Part shown: positions 53,897 to 63,600 of the stretch, piece by piece
Layout of the letters: each line of letters starts with the position of its first letter
Position numbering within the stretch: the first letter of the stretch is position 1
NCBI RefSeq assembly: GCF_007483665.1
Contig: NZ_VIQO01000025.1
Coordinates: forward strand, 62,001-126,000
DNA length: 64,000 bases
Direction: 5' to 3'
DNA from: Catellatospora sichuanensis
GTDB taxonomy: Bacteria; Actinomycetota; Actinomycetes; Mycobacteriales; Micromonosporaceae
Translations under genes and position numbers: made by a program
Notes under the pieces: model-generated
The model's database searches: none
What the model was told of the DNA's origin: nothing
Seen by the model: the letters and a program-made list of their open reading frames with translations, nothing else

Positions 53897-54994
53897 TCAG
53901 CGCTGGACGCGGGCGCCTGCGCCCGCCATCAGCGCCTCGACCTCGGTTCGGGTCGCCATCGAGGTGTCGCCGGGGGTGGTCATCGCCAGCGCGCCGTGCG
54001 CCGCGCCGTATTCGACGGCGCGGCCCAGGTCACCGGTGGTGATCAAGCCGTAGATCAGGCCACTGGCGAAGCTGTCGCCACCGCCGACCCGGTCCATGAT
54101 CTCCAACGCGGGGCGGTGCGTGGCGTGCGCGAAGCCGTCGCGGCTCCAGGCCACCGCGCCCCAGTCGTTGACCGTCGCGCTGCGCACGGTACGCAGCGTC
54201 GTGGCCACCACCTTGAAGTTGTCGTACTCCTGCACGACCTGGCCGATCATCTTCTCGAAGTTCTCGGCTTCCAGGTCCGACAGGTCCTCCGAGGTGCCGG
54301 GCACCTCGAAGCCGAGGCTGGCGGTGAAGTCCTCCTCGTTGCCGATCATCACGTCGACGTAGCGGGCCAGCCGCCGGTTGACCTCCTGCGCCCGCGCCTT
54401 GCCGCCGATCGCCTTCCACAGGCTGGGGCGGTAGTTGAGGTCGTACGAGATGACCGTGCCGTGGCGGCGGGCAGCCGCCATCGCCGCCTCGATCACGTCG
54501 GGCGTGGTGTCCGACAGCGCGGCGTAGATGCCTCCGGTGTGGAACCAGCGCACGCCCAGCGTGCCGAACAGGTGCTCCCAGTCGACGTCCTCGGGACGCA
54601 GCTGCCCGGCGGCGGTGTGGCCCCGGTCGGAGACGCCGACCGCGCCGCGCACGCCGAAGCCGCGCTCGGTGAAGTTGAGGCCGTTGCGCACGGTGCGGCC
54701 GATGCCGTCGTACGGCAGCCACTTGACCAGCGAGGTGTCCACGCCACCGGTGAGGATCATGTCCTCCAGCAGGCGGCCCACCTCGTTGTCGGCGAACGCG
54801 CTGACCAGCGCGGTACGCATGCCGAAGCACCGCCGCAGCCCGCGCGCGACGTTGTACTCCCCGCCGCCCTCCCAGGCGCGGAACGAACGCGCGGTGCGCA
54901 CCCGGCCCTCACCCGGGTCCAGGCGCAGCATCACCTCGCCGAGCGAGACCAGGTCGTATCGGCAGTCCTCGGCGGGACGGACGTCAACGGGCAT
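53897..54994 (-). CDS. kdgK: 2-keto-3-deoxygluconate kinase (PfkB family)
   Basis: Sugar kinase of 365 residues. The N-terminus YDLVSLGEVMLRLDPGEGRVRTARSFRAWEGGGEYNVARGLRRCFG and the PfkB signature DRVGGGDSFASGLIYGL (anion hole, catalytic Asp) are intact. Its partner, KDPG aldolase, overlaps it upstream by 11 nt, which makes the 2-keto-3-deoxygluconate assignment likely; fructokinase-type activity is less so. It makes KDPG for the aldolase. The product is ATP-dependent and cytoplasmic. Confidence 0.92.
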   Translation of the reverse strand: MPVDVRPAEDCRYDLVSLGEVMLRLDPGEGRVRTARSFRAWEGGGEYNVARGLRRCFGMRTALVSAFADNEVGRLLEDMILTGGVDTSLVKWLPYDGIGRTVRNGLNFTERGFGVRGAVGVSDRGHTAAGQLRPEDVDWEHLFGTLGVRWFHTGGIYAALSDTTPDVIEAAMAAARRHGTVISYDLNYRPSLWKAIGGKARAQEVNRRLARYVDVMIGNEEDFTASLGFEVPGTSEDLSDLEAENFEKMIGQVVQEYDNFKVVATTLRTVRSATVNDWGAVAWSRDGFAHATHRPALEIMDRVGGGDSFASGLIYGLITTGDLGRAVEYGAAHGALAMTTPGDTSMATRTEVEALMAGAGARVQR

Positions 54995-55673
54995 CGGACT
55001 CTCCCCTCGTGTCGGTCTCGGCCGGCCGGGTGGCCGCGACGGCCGCGGCCGTACGCCGGGTGATCTCGGCGTAGTCCCCGGCGGCCAGCAGGTCGGCGGC
55101 GACCATCCAGGTGCCGCCGACCGCGAGCACGGCCGGCACGGCCAGGTAGGCCGCGAGGTTGGCGGTGGTCACCCCGCCGGTCGGCACGAAGCGCACGCCC
55201 GGGAACGGGGCCGACAACGCCTTGACCATCGGGGCGCCGCCGAGCTGCTCGGCCGGGAAGAACTTCACCACCTCCAGGCCCGCTTCGAGAGCCATCTGGA
55301 TCTCGGTGGGGGTGGCCACGCCGGGGAACACCGGCACGCCGAGTTCCTGGCAGCGGCGCACCACCGCGGCGCTGAAGCCGGGGCAGACCACGTAGCGGGC
55401 GCCCGCCTCGACGGCCCGCTCGGCCTGCTCGGGGCTCAGCACGGTGCCCGCGCCGACGAGCAGGTCCGAGGACGCCGCGAGCCGCTTGATCGCGTCGAGC
55501 GCGGCGGGCGTACGCAGGGTGACCTCTATGGAGTGGAGGCCGCCCGCGGTGAGCGCGGCGGCCAGCGGCTCGGCCGCGGACGCGTCGGGAAGGATGACCA
55601 CCGGCAGTAGCCGGTCACCGGCGAGCAGCCGGATGACGTCAGATGAGCATTCATGTTGGTGAACTACAGTCAC
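54984..55673 (-). CDS. eda: 2-keto-3-deoxy-6-phosphogluconate aldolase
   Basis: Class I aldolase of about 229 residues that splits KDPG into pyruvate and glyceraldehyde 3-phosphate. IEVTLRTPAALDAI has the catalytic Glu region, GAGTVLSPEQ, and VVKFFPAEQLGG the Schiff-base Lys; GVRFVPTGGVTTAN completes the phosphate site. The start is unclear: ATG 55685 or GTG 55673, neither with a ribosome-binding site, so a leaderless transcript is possible. A GTCAC-GTAT-GTGAC palindrome covers this start. The stop overlaps kdgK. Confidence 0.9.
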   Translation of the reverse strand: MTVVHQHECSSDVIRLLAGDRLLPVVILPDASAAEPLAAALTAGGLHSIEVTLRTPAALDAIKRLAASSDLLVGAGTVLSPEQAERAVEAGARYVVCPGFSAAVVRRCQELGVPVFPGVATPTEIQMALEAGLEVVKFFPAEQLGGAPMVKALSAPFPGVRFVPTGGVTTANLAAYLAVPAVLAVGGTWMVAADLLAAGDYAEITRRTAAAVAATRPAETDTRGESDAR

Positions 55674-55682
55674 GTATGTGAC
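55669..55682. promoter_or_regulatory. Palindrome over the eda start, likely IclR operator
   Basis: GTCAC-GTAT-GTGAC, a perfect 5-bp palindrome in the divergent eda/iclR region. Its position over the eda start would let the IclR protein block eda-kdgK transcription. Confidence 0.5.
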
Positions 55683-55708
55683 CATAGTGGCAGACGAAGG
55701 GATTGGCA

Positions 55709-56479
55709 ATGAACCAGCAGGGGGCCGACCGCCCGCCGGTGAAGTCCGCCGACCGCACCCTCGAGCTGCTCGAGGCGCTCGCCGCCGGCGGCCCCCGCGG
55801 GCTCGTCGAGCTGTCCCGGGAGCTGGACATCCCCAAGAGCAGCCTGCACGGTCTGCTGCGAACGATGAGCCAGCGCGGCTGGGTGGAGACCGACGCCACC
55901 GGCTCGCGCTTCGGCCTCGGCGTCCGCGCCCTGCAGGTCGGCGCGGCCTACCTGGACAGTGATGACGCGATCGGGCTGCTCAACGCCGCTCTGGACGCGC
56001 TGTCGGCCCGCTTCGGCGAGACCGTGCACCTCGGCCGGCTCGACGGGCCGAACGTCGTTTACATAGCGAAACGCGAATCGGCCCATCCGCTGCGGCTGTT
56101 CAGCGCGATCGGCCGCCGCCTGCCCGCCCATGCCACCGCGCTGGGCAAGGCACTGCTGGCCGCGCGCCCCGACGCCGAGGTCGACCGCCTGCTCGACTGG
56201 CCGCTGACCGCGCTCACCGCGCACACGCTGACCACCCCCGACGCCCTGCACGCCGAGCTGGCCCGGGTGCGCGAGGCCGGTCATGCCGAGGACCGCGAGG
56301 AGAACACCGAGGGCATCATGTGCCTGGCCGTCGCCGTGCCACTGCGTACGCCGGCCGTCGACGCGATCAGCGTCTCCGTCCCCCTGGCCCGCCTGCGCGA
56401 CACCACGGTCACCGAGATCGTCACCGACCTCCACCGCCACGCCACCCAACTCCGCGCCGCCGCCCACCTACTCCCCTGA
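55709..56479 (+). CDS. IclR family transcriptional regulator
   Basis: Protein of 256 residues. N-terminal winged helix SADRTLELLEALAAGGPRGLVELSRELDIPKSSLHGLLRTMSQRGWVE (about 12-60), then an effector domain with GRRLPAHATALGKALLAARP and EENTEGIMCLAVAVPLRTP, typical of IclR/KdgR proteins sensing a small organic acid. GAAGGG precedes ATG 55709. Divergent arrangement suggests it controls eda and kdgK, responding to 2-keto-3-deoxygluconate or KDPG (inference). Confidence 0.93.
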   Translation: MNQQGADRPPVKSADRTLELLEALAAGGPRGLVELSRELDIPKSSLHGLLRTMSQRGWVETDATGSRFGLGVRALQVGAAYLDSDDAIGLLNAALDALSARFGETVHLGRLDGPNVVYIAKRESAHPLRLFSAIGRRLPAHATALGKALLAARPDAEVDRLLDWPLTALTAHTLTTPDALHAELARVREAGHAEDREENTEGIMCLAVAVPLRTPAVDAISVSVPLARLRDTTVTEIVTDLHRHATQLRAAAHLLP

Positions 56480-56496
56480 CCGGTCCCACGATCAAC

Positions 56497-56557
56497 GGAC
56501 CTGCCTGGCACCCGTGCGTATCTTGACCACACATACGCCCGGGTGCCAGGCAAGTCG
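56497..56557. repeat. Palindromic repeat family 2, copy 2
   Basis: Arms GGACCTGCCTGGCAC (56497-56511) and GTGCCAGGCAAGTCG (56543-56557); the loop contains GTGCGTATCTTGA, the exact complement of TCAAGATACGCAC in copy 1. It lies between the convergent IclR gene and a hypothetical gene. Confidence 0.7.
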
Positions 56558-56572
56558 AACGATCGAGAGCGG

Positions 56573-56971
56573 TCAGGCGCCGATGGCGGACTTGACCTTG
56601 GCGATGGCGGCGGTCTCGGTGTCCTTGACTCCGCCGGAGGCGTTGGCGACGTGGTCGCAGGCGGCGGTGATGACCGAGCGGAACTCGGTCAGGTCCTGTG
56701 GTGACTTGGCCTGCAGGATGCCTGCCGACTGCTGCAGCGCGGTGAGCACACCGGACTCCAGTTCGGCCGGGGATCCCTTGGGGATCTCGGGCAGGCCGCC
56801 GGATTTGAACACGCTCTGCAACTCGGGTGACGCACCCGCGAGCGCCTTGGCGCCGGCGATGCTCTCCTTGAAGCTCGCGAAGAAGCCCGGGTCCGCATGG
56901 GACACGAGGAACACGGCGCCGAAAGCCGCGGTGCGCAGGGTCTGGCGCTCTTGATCGGTGTATTCCGTCAT
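56573..56971 (-). CDS. Hypothetical helical protein
   Basis: Protein of 132 residues, alpha-helical, no cysteine-rich or membrane part apart from a mild hydrophobic stretch (TAAFGAVFLVSHADPGFFASF). Short conserved-looking phrases: ELQSVFKSGGLPEIPKGSP, VITAACDHVANASGGVKDTE. No family recognised. ATG 56971 is chosen because sequence upstream loses coding character. It may be a stress-type or secretory-associated protein, but nothing supports that. Confidence 0.6.
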   Translation of the reverse strand: MTEYTDQERQTLRTAAFGAVFLVSHADPGFFASFKESIAGAKALAGASPELQSVFKSGGLPEIPKGSPAELESGVLTALQQSAGILQAKSPQDLTEFRSVITAACDHVANASGGVKDTETAAIAKVKSAIGA

Positions 56972-57095
56972 GCGGCACATTCTGGACGAAGCATGTCCAT
57001 GCCAGAGGCCATTTCGCTGCTTTTGCTTCAGCCGTTCGGCCGACCCCCTAGGGTCGAGGAAGAGTGTCCAGCACCGAGTACGGGGGTAACGGGAA

Positions 57096-57518
<423 letters not shown>

Positions 57519-57551
57519 CACCACCGGCCGCATCTGCGACCGTCTGCACCA

Positions 57552-57580
57552 GCGCCCGCCCGGCCCCGCCGGGCGGGCGC
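57552..57580. terminator. Terminator of the YidB-like gene
   Basis: Perfect 12-bp stem GCGCCCGCCCGG (57552-57563) with CCGGGCGGGCGC (57569-57580), 5-nt loop. Confidence 0.85.
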
Positions 57581-57599
57581 TCACGTCCATCCCCGGGTC

Positions 57600-57660
57600 G
57601 CAACTCTTGAAGAGTCGCGGTCTCAAGCGCCTCTGGATGCCGCGACTCTTCAAGAGTTGC
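57600..57660. repeat. Palindromic repeat family 3, copy 2
   Basis: Perfect 21-bp arms 57600-57620 and 57640-57660 (GCAACTCTTGAAGAGTCGCG and complement). Each arm contains a smaller palindrome ACTCTTGAAGAGT. The same core as 20168-20230. It separates the YidB-like gene from the convergent DUF2127 gene. Confidence 0.8.
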
Positions 57661-57680
57661 CGCTCGGCGAGCCGTGGGCG

Positions 57681-58433
57681 TCACGTGCCGGTGGCGGCGC
57701 GGGCCACCTGGATGAGGCTGGCGTGGTGGCGTTCGGCGTCGTATGCGGCCCGGCCGCCCCGTACGCCGAACAGGCGCTTGCGGTAGACGAGGAACACCAC
57801 CGCGCCGATGTTGATCAGCAGGGCGGTGACGCGGACCCAGGTGACGCGCTCGATCAGCTCGTACACCTCCAGCGGGATGAACGCCGCGGTGGCCACCGCG
57901 GCCAGGTATTCGCCCCAGCGGCGCAGCAGCCACAGCCCGGTGCCCTCGGCGAGCTGGAGCAGGCCGTAGCAGGCCAGCCCGGCGGTGATCCAGGAAAGCG
58001 TCTGCGGCCGGGTGGCCAGGGCGGTGCGCGCCAGGTGTACGAGCGGCGAGTCGGCCAGGTTCCAGTGCAGCCGGTCGGCCAGCGGCTGCAGCAGGGGCAG
58101 GTCCTGGTCGAATTCGGCCCGCACGGCGGGCTGCTCGCCGCGGAAGCGCCAGACGGCGTACGCCCCCAGCAGCAGCAGCCCACCGCGGACCACGCGCTCG
58201 ACCGCCAGGGCCCGCAGCACCACGGCGTCGCGCAGCAGCTGCCCGCGCAGCGGCACGGGGGCCTCGTCTGCGGGGCCGGCGGCGCGCGGCGGGCCGGGCA
58301 CGTAGTCCCCGCAGCGCAGGCAGCGCCAGGCCGCTCCCTCGACGGTGTGCACCCGCAGGTGATCGCGCAGTTCGGGCTCGTCCGGGGCGTAGCTCAGGTG
58401 GTGCCGGGCGCAGGCCAGCAGGTTCCAGTCCAT
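57681..58433 (-). CDS. DUF2127 family membrane protein
   Basis: Protein of 250 residues. N-terminal zinc-ribbon-like part (MDWNLLACARHHLSY, CLRCGDYVPG) followed by four membrane helices; LLQLAEGTGLWLLRRWGEYLAAVATAAFIPLEVYELIERVTWVRVTALLINIGAVVFLVYRKR is the DUF2127 core. Function unknown; the soluble Cys-containing N-terminus is an addition in this subgroup. ATG 58433 is chosen; it is divergent from a secreted cell-wall-type protein. Confidence 0.85.
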   Translation of the reverse strand: MDWNLLACARHHLSYAPDEPELRDHLRVHTVEGAAWRCLRCGDYVPGPPRAAGPADEAPVPLRGQLLRDAVVLRALAVERVVRGGLLLLGAYAVWRFRGEQPAVRAEFDQDLPLLQPLADRLHWNLADSPLVHLARTALATRPQTLSWITAGLACYGLLQLAEGTGLWLLRRWGEYLAAVATAAFIPLEVYELIERVTWVRVTALLINIGAVVFLVYRKRLFGVRGGRAAYDAERHHASLIQVARAATGT

Positions 58434-58668
58434 AGCGCTCCCACCTGACTCCGACTCATAGATTATCCGGTTTCAGCCCGTTTCAGACCTATTGGTCGGC
58501 CACCAAGACTGAGTGAAATGTCCGTATTGCCATCAGCCGAAAGTACTACATCAACACAGCCTGAAAGCCTGGAGTGGGGCCGTGAACTGCACCTTCGTAG
58601 CGCTCAACAGTGGTCCGGGCCACTATTCGCAGGTGGGCACCGGTCGATCTCCTTTCTAAGCTCGTCGA

Positions 58669-59571
58669 ATGCGTGGCAACGGAGCACACGAGCAGCGCGG
58701 AGTCGGCCGTCACCGAGCGGCCGCCCGCCAGAATCCCCTGACCAGTCCCCTCAAGTCCCTCGCGGAGGCGATCAGCCGGCTCAAGTCGGCCGACTCGCGC
58801 AAGCTGATGGCAGTGACCGGCCTCGTCGGCGTCCTGGGCGCCGCCACGGTCGGCGGAGTGGCGGCCGGTGCCGGCGCACCCGACCACCAGGTGACCCTGC
58901 AGACCGCGAGCGCGAGCCGGGCCGTGGCCGACCAGGCCGCGACGCGGTCGATGGACCGCGCCGCGACCACCGCGGTGAAGCCGGTCGAGGCCGCAGCCCC
59001 CAAGGCAGCGCCCAAGGCCCAGCCGAAGGCCGCAGCCCCCAAGGCAGCGCCCAAGGCCGCCCCGAAGGCAGCGCCCAAGATCGCCGCAAAGCCCAAGGTG
59101 GCCGTGAAGCCGAAGGCCGCCCCCAAGCCGGTCCTGCGCCCCGTCGCCGGGCTGGACATGACCCAGATGCGCAACGCCCAGGCGATCGTGCAGGCCGGCA
59201 AGGAGCTGGGCCTGCCCAAGCGCGCCTACGTGGCGGCCGTCGCCTGCGCGATGCAGGAGAGCCAGCTGTACAACCTGGCCAGCACCGTGTACGCGGAGTC
59301 GTACAACTACACCAACCAGGGTGAGGGCTCCGACCACGACTCGGTCGGCCTGTTCCAGCAGCGCCCGACCTCCGGCTGGGGCACCGTGCGGGACCTGATG
59401 CAGCCGAAGTACGCGGCGACCCAGTTCTACAAGGCCCTCGACAACGTCACCGGCTGGCAGGACATGCCGCTGACCCTGGCCATCCAGGAGGTCCAGGTGT
59501 CCGCCTTCCCGTACCACTACGCCAAGCACGAGACCCGCGCCCAGCAGGTCGTCGACGCTCTGACGCGATAA
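58669..59571 (+). CDS. Secreted Ala/Pro/Lys-rich protein with C-terminal lytic-transglycosylase-like domain
   Basis: Protein of 300 residues. A membrane-spanning or signal segment (LMAVTGLVGVLGAATVGGVAAGA, about 46-68) is followed by about 80 residues of PKAAPKA-type repeats, the sort of extended cell-wall-spanning linker seen in secreted wall hydrolases. The last 150 residues (RNAQAIVQAGKELGLPKRAYVAAVACAMQESQLYN, DHDSVGLFQQRPTSGWGT, FYKALDN) look like a secreted peptidoglycan-binding or lysozyme-like fold with MQES and GLFQQR elements. Start uncertain; no ribosome-binding site lies before ATG 58669. Confidence 0.75.
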   Translation: MRGNGAHEQRGVGRHRAAARQNPLTSPLKSLAEAISRLKSADSRKLMAVTGLVGVLGAATVGGVAAGAGAPDHQVTLQTASASRAVADQAATRSMDRAATTAVKPVEAAAPKAAPKAQPKAAAPKAAPKAAPKAAPKIAAKPKVAVKPKAAPKPVLRPVAGLDMTQMRNAQAIVQAGKELGLPKRAYVAAVACAMQESQLYNLASTVYAESYNYTNQGEGSDHDSVGLFQQRPTSGWGTVRDLMQPKYAATQFYKALDNVTGWQDMPLTLAIQEVQVSAFPYHYAKHETRAQQVVDALTR

Positions 59572-59594
59572 CCGCACGCCACCGCGGCGGTGAA

Positions 59595-60509
59595 TCACTG
59601 CCCCGGCCGTCCGAACCAACCGGTTCCGGATGGCCGGGGCTCTTCCATGCCCGGCGGCAGCGGGGCCAGGTGGAACCGCGTGATCAGGTTCGCCAGGATG
59701 GTGCGCAGCGCGGACAGGGTCCGGCCGCGGTCGCCGCCGCCGTCGTGCAACAGCACGATCGCGCCCGGGGTGGCCTGCGAGGTCACATCGGCCGCGATGC
59801 GGTGCGACGGCCCGAGCTGCCAGTCGTGCGGGTCGATCCGCCAGTGCAGCGCGGTCATGCCCAGCCGCCGAGCGGCGGCCACCACGACCGGTGACCAGTT
59901 CCCGCCCGGCTGGCGGTAGTAGGAGATGCGCGCCGACGGTGCCGCCCTGGTGAGGGCCTCGTTGGTGCGGCGCAGGTCGGCGAGCACCGTCTCCTCGTCG
60001 CGCAGGCCCAGCCACACGTCGTGGCTCCAGCTGTGGTTGCACAGCGTGTGCCCGTCCGCGACGACATCACGCACGAGCTGCGGATACTTGGCGGCCTTGG
60101 AACCGATCATGCAGAAGGTGGCCTGCACACCGTAGTCGCGCAGCAGCGCCAGCACCTGCGGCGTCCACACCTCGTCAGGTCCGTCGTCGAAGGTCAGCGC
60201 GACCTCGGGGGTGCCGGTGGTCAACCGGCTGCCGAACGGGCCGCCGCGCTCGACGGGCAGCGGGGGGCGGTCGGGCCCGGTGATCGGCTGGGGCTGGGGC
60301 GGCAGCGGCGGCAGCGCCAGCCGGGCCAGCGGCGCGACCCGATCACGTGAGATCTTGGGGCCGCCCTCCGGCCGGTCGCCGAGCCCGGCCCGGGAGCGGC
60401 TGCCGGCGAGGTGTCCGAGCAGGAATCCACCGACGAGGATGACGACGCCCAGCACCAGCGCGGTGACGATCACGCGCCGTCCGTTCCCGGGTGCTGATCC
60501 GGCACGCAT
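59595..60509 (-). CDS. Membrane-anchored polysaccharide deacetylase (NodB family)
   Basis: Protein of 304 residues. N-terminal anchor (VIVTALVLGVVILVGGFLLGHLAG), Pro-rich linker, NodB domain starting PEVALTFDDGPDEVWTPQVLALL. TFDDGP (catalytic Asp and metal Asp), HSWSHD (metal His pair), YYRQPGGNWSP and IVLLHDGGGDR are the five family motifs. It removes acetyl groups from GlcNAc-type polymers such as peptidoglycan or chitin oligomers outside the cell (family knowledge). GGAGGAGT lies directly upstream of ATG 60509. It follows lysX on the same strand after a terminator. Confidence 0.94.
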   Translation of the reverse strand: MRAGSAPGNGRRVIVTALVLGVVILVGGFLLGHLAGSRSRAGLGDRPEGGPKISRDRVAPLARLALPPLPPQPQPITGPDRPPLPVERGGPFGSRLTTGTPEVALTFDDGPDEVWTPQVLALLRDYGVQATFCMIGSKAAKYPQLVRDVVADGHTLCNHSWSHDVWLGLRDEETVLADLRRTNEALTRAAPSARISYYRQPGGNWSPVVVAAARRLGMTALHWRIDPHDWQLGPSHRIAADVTSQATPGAIVLLHDGGGDRGRTLSALRTILANLITRFHLAPLPPGMEEPRPSGTGWFGRPGQ

Positions 60510-60619
60510 GACTCCTCCTGCGGCCTACGTATCTGCACCATAGCAAAATGTCCAAAAGGGGCGTATCGAATCGTCGCGCTCGGTCTATTCACGAGCAGGA
60601 TTCGCCTCACGACGGGAAC

Positions 60620-60661
60620 GGCGGGCGCCAGAAGGCGGAAGAAAAGGGCAGGGCGCCCGCC
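60620..60661. terminator. Terminator hairpin of lysX
   Basis: GGCGGGCGCC (60620-60629) pairs with GGCGCCCGCC (60652-60661), with a 22-nt loop rich in A and G. It is downstream of the lysX stop (60694) on the minus strand. Confidence 0.7.
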
Positions 60662-60693
60662 GCTTGCGACCGGCACCCCGCACGACGGGAAGG

Positions 60694-63600
60694 TCAGCGG
60701 TTCCCGCGGACCAGTGGGAACGGCAGGGTCTCCCGGATGGACCGACCGGTGAGCAGCATGACCAGCCGGTCGACGCCGATGCCGAGACCGCCGGTGGGCG
60801 GCATGGCGTACTCGAGCGCCTGCAGGAAGTCCTCGTCCAGCTCCATCGCCTCCGGGTCGCCGCCCGCGGCCAGCAGCGACTGCTCGGTGAGCCGGCGGCG
60901 CTGCTCGATCGGGTCGGTGAGCTCGGAATACGCGGTGCCCAGCTCGGTGCCGAAGGCGACCAGGTCCCAGCGCTCGGCCAGCCGCGCGTCGACGCGGCTC
61001 TGCCGGGTCAGCGGGGACACGTCGGTCGGGAAGTCCTTGTAGAACGTCGGCATGACGGTCTTCTCCTCGACCAGACGCTCGTACATCTCGAGCACCACCG
61101 CGCCGCGGCCCCACTTCGGGTCGTACGGGATCTTCGCGTCGTCGCAGAGTTTGCGCAGCTTCTCCACGTCGGTGTCGGCGGTGATCTCCTCGCCGAGCGC
61201 GGACGAGATCGCCTCGTCGACGGTGCGCACGGTCCAGTCCCCGGACACGTCGTGCGGCTGCCCGTCATGCACGATCACGCACTCGCCGTTGGCGGCCTGC
61301 GCCGCGGACTGCACCACCTCGCGGGTCAGCGTCAGCATCGAGTCGTAGTCGGCATAGGCCTGATACGCCTCCAGCATGGAGAACTCGGGGTTGTGCTTGT
61401 AGTCCACGCCCTCGTTGCGGAAGGTGCGGCCCAGCTCGAACACCTTCTCCACGCCGCCCACGGCCAGCCGCTTCAGATACAGCTCGGGCGCGATGCGCAG
61501 GTAGAGGCGCAGGTCGTAGGCGTTGATGTGGGTGGTGAACGGGCGGGCGTTCGCGCCGCCGTGGATGCGCTGCAGGATCGGCGTCTCCACCTCGATGAAG
61601 CCGCGGTCGCTGAACGACTGGCGCAGGCTGTGCACCGCCGCGCTGCGCGCCCGCAGCAGGTCGCGCGCCGTACTGCTGGTGATCAGGTCGAGGTAGCGCT
61701 GACGGACCTTCGCTTCCGGGTCGGTCAGGCCGCTGTGCTTGTCCGGCAGCGGGCGCAGGCACTTTCCGGTGATCTCCCAGGTGTCGACGTGCACCGACAG
61801 CTCGCCGCGTTTGGTGGTGACCACCTCGCCGGTGACACCGACGTGGTCGCCGATGTCGACGGCCTCGGTCCAGGGAGCGACGTCGCGGTCGAGCATCAGC
61901 TGCAGCTCACCGCTCCAGTCCCGGATGGTCGCGAAGGCGATGTGGCCATGGTCGCGTTGCAGCATGACCCGGCCGGCCACCGACACCCGGTCGCCGGTGC
62001 GCGTGTCGGCGGGCGTCTCCGGATGCCGGTCGTGGATCTGCCCACAGGTCGCGGTCGGGTGGAAGCCCACCGGGTACGGGTCGACGCCGTCCGCGCGCAG
62101 CCTTTCGAGCTTGGCCAGGCGTACCGCCATCTGCTCGTTGACGCTCTCGTCGTGGGCCGCACCGGCCAGCTCGGCCGGTTCCGCCGGTGCGGGCAGGCCC
62201 TCCAGCACGGGTGCCGCGGTCGCGTCCAGTGCCGCGACCGGGGTGCCCGGCACGGTCAGGAAGCCTTCCGCGATCGCCGAGGCCAGGCCGACCTTGGCCA
62301 GGTCGCGCCGCTCGCCGAAGCACAGGAAGCGGGGCACCCACTCCGGCTGGTACTTGATGTTCGAGCGGTACAGCTGCTCCAGCTGCCACCACTTGGAGAA
62401 GAACATCAGCACCCGCCGCCACAGCCGCAGGACCGGCCCGGCGCCGATGCGGCCGCCCTCCTCGAACACCGCCCGGAACACCGCGAAGTTCAGCGACACC
62501 CGTTCCACACCCAGCTTGGGCGCGGCGTTCATGAGCGCGGTGACCATGAACTCCATGACACCGTTCTCGGCCTCGTGGTCGCGGCGCATCAGGTCCAGCG
62601 ACAGGCCGCGGCGGCCCCACGGGCTGAACGACAGCATCGAGCGCACGATGCCGTCGCGGTCGCGGGCCTCGACCAGCACGCACTGCCCGTCGTTGGGGTC
62701 GCCGAGGCGGCCCAGCGCCATGGAGAAGCCGCGTTCGCTGTCGGTGTCGCGCCACCGCGTGGCCAGGTCCGCGATCTCCTTCATCTCGTCGGGCGGGATC
62801 TCGGCGTGCCGACGCACCGTCGAGGTGTATCCGGCCCGCTCGACCCGGTTGACGGCCTGGCGCACCTGGCGCATCTCGCGGCCGTCGAGGGAGTACCGGT
62901 CGGTCAGCAGGATCGCCTCGTCGCCCAGTTCGAGGACCTTCAGCCCGGCCTTGTGGTACGCCGTGGCGCCCTCCTCGCTCGCGCCCATGGCCGCCGGAGT
63001 CCAGGCGTAGCTGCGCGCCTCCTCCAGCCACGCCTCGATGGCCCCGCCCCAGGCCTCCGGATCACCGACCGGATCCCCGCTGGCCAGGCTCACGCCGTTG
63101 ACCGGGCGGTAGGTGACCGCCGCCTTGCCGCTGGGCGAGAAGGTCGCCAGCTTGTCGCGGCGGGTCGCGAAGTAGCCCAGCGAGTCGCGCTCGCCGTAGC
63201 GGTCCAGCAGCCCGCGCACCTTCACCTCGTCGGCGGGCTCCAGCACCGAGTTGACCTGCTGTGAGCGCAGCAGTGTGAACAGGGCCGCAAACACCGCGAT
63301 CGCGCCGAACAGGCCGAGCACGAAGTTGACCCAGCCGGGCGCGGCGCCGTCGCGGGTCACGTCGAACTCGAACGCGCCGCCGAGCACCTTCTCCGCCGCG
63401 TACGCCAGCTGCTCGCCGGCGTCCGAGCCGAGCGTGCCGGGGAACGCGGCGACGAGGCTGTAGCCGAGGCCGATGCCGACCGCGGCGACGCCCGCGAAGA
63501 CGGCGAGGGCCTTCCACACGGCGCCTTTGCGGATCCGGGCGTAGAACTGGTTGCGGGCCAGGAACAGGATGACCAGACCCGCGACGCCGACGAGTACGGC

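Noticed and set aside
58434-58668. Possible c-di-AMP (ydaO-type) riboswitch before the secreted wall protein
   Set aside because: Such riboswitches precede wall hydrolases in actinobacteria, but the conserved core sequences are not visible here.
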